Shown: one piece after another, positions 63,586 through 64,000 of the stretch
How positions within the stretch are numbered: position 1 is the first letter of the stretch
Layout of the letters: each line of letters opens with the position of its first letter
NCBI RefSeq assembly: GCF_001429065.1
Contig: NZ_LMIB01000001.1
Coordinates: 1,780,172-1,844,171, forward strand
DNA: 64,000 bases
Direction: 5' to 3'
Source of the DNA: Sphingomonas sp. Root710
GTDB lineage: Bacteria > Pseudomonadota > Alphaproteobacteria > Sphingomonadales > Sphingomonadaceae
Position numbers and translations under genes: made by a program
The notes under the pieces: generated by a model
Database searches by the model: none
What the model was told of the DNA's origin: nothing
Seen by the model: the letters and a program-made list of their open reading frames with translations, nothing else

Positions 63586-64000
63586 TCACGCTCCGACGAA
63601 TATTGGCTTTCGCTTTTCCACGAAGGCCGATGTCGCTTCCCGGTGATCGGCAGTAGCCATGCAGTGGACGTGATGTGTCGCTTCGATATCAAGGCAGTCG
63701 TCTGCTTCCCCTGATATTGCGCGATTTAAATTCTCTTTCATGTAGCGATAAGACACGCTCGGACCGTTGGCGAGGCGGTGGGCGATCTCCATCGTGAATG
63801 ATGCCGCAGTGTCTGGCTCGATGGACCAGTTCGTGAGGCCCAGTTGAAGCGCGCGATCTGCCGCAACGCGCTCGGAAAGATAGTAAAGCTCGCGCGCCAT
63901 CGCGGCGCCAACCAGCCTAGTCATGAAATATGTCCCACCGAAGTCTCCGGAAACTCCCACGTTGGCGAACGCGGTCATGAGAAATGCATCGGTCGACATC
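63586..64000 (-). CDS. Enoyl-CoA hydratase/isomerase, C-terminal part (runs off the right edge)
   Basis: The crotonase-fold C-terminal ~137 residues: VGVSGDFGGTYFMTRLVGAA (substrate-side loop and helix), ARELYYLSERVAADRALQLG, GLTNWSIEP and the tail EATSAFVEKRKPIFVGA. GVSGDFGGTYFMTRLVG corresponds to the catalytic-glutamate loop with D in place of the second Glu seen in hydratases, which occurs in isomerase-type crotonases. The start lies beyond the window. It is transcribed leftward, in the direction of the SDR gene at 62554 but about 240 nt away. Confidence 0.85.
   Translation of the reverse strand, partial: MSTDAFLMTAFANVGVSGDFGGTYFMTRLVGAAMARELYYLSERVAADRALQLGLTNWSIEPDTAASFTMEIAHRLANGPSVSYRYMKENLNRAISGEADDCLDIEATHHVHCMATADHREATSAFVEKRKPIFVGA

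Overview
The window looks like a sphingomonad (alphaproteobacterial) chromosome. Evidence: high GC, a TCA gene cluster with alphaproteobacterial SdhC/SdhD subunits, ZapE, a phasin and PrmA, joined to a trb-type conjugation module and a large set of CoA-dependent catabolic genes of the kind sphingomonads carry. Species cannot be fixed from the sequence alone.

Layout. (1) 1-19.1 kb is core chromosome. A minus-strand run sdhB-paaI-zapE-mdh-sucD-sucA and a second minus-strand run sdhC-sdhD-sdhA-M1 aminopeptidase are separated by a mixed-orientation block (flippase, two nucleotidyltransferases, a CDP-alcohol phosphatidyltransferase, HIT protein, phasin). Then follow a soluble methyl-accepting receptor, an SDR, prmA and an EVE-domain gene. 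(2) At about 19.2 kb there is a 21-bp sequence that reads as the last codons of guaA (TIEWE-stop) without the rest of that gene. This is what the end of an island integrated in the 3' end of guaA should look like, so 19.2 kb is proposed as the left island boundary. (3) 19.5-30.1 kb is an accessory region: a decayed Mrr-like endonuclease, a lipase-like hydrolase plus caspase-like protease pair, a five-gene operon (acyl-carrier-like protein, XRE repressor, ImmA/IrrE-like metalloprotease, papain-like protease, thymidylate-synthase-like protein) with a promoter carrying a perfect 19-bp operator, and a convergent three-gene unit (RHH-like, MazG-like, uracil-DNA-glycosylase-like). (4) 30.3-39.5 kb is a compact trbBCDEJKLFGI mating-pair-formation operon. 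No traG/virD4 or relaxase gene is present in the window. (5) 39.7-64 kb is a lower-GC catabolic region with a LysR regulator, six acyl-CoA dehydrogenase-type genes/paralogues and partner enzymes (CoA ligase, enoyl-CoA hydratase, SDRs, a hotdog-fold protein, nitronate monooxygenase-like protein, FAD monooxygenase, extradiol dioxygenase, fumarylacetoacetase-family hydrolase, GST, MFS transporter), plus an IS701-like transposase remnant.

How the parts may work together. The sdh/mdh/suc genes form the oxidative half of the TCA cycle. The trb operon would build a conjugation pilus and channel if the missing DNA-processing genes lie elsewhere on the island. The caspase/lipase pair and the XRE-ImmA-protease operon are arranged like a stress- or phage-responsive cell-suicide or defence cassette; that role is inferred from domain content, not known. 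The right-hand region encodes activation of an acid to its CoA ester, several dehydrogenations and hydrations, flavin-dependent ring hydroxylation, meta ring cleavage and hydrolysis, which together suggest degradation of an aromatic or polycyclic substrate that I cannot name.
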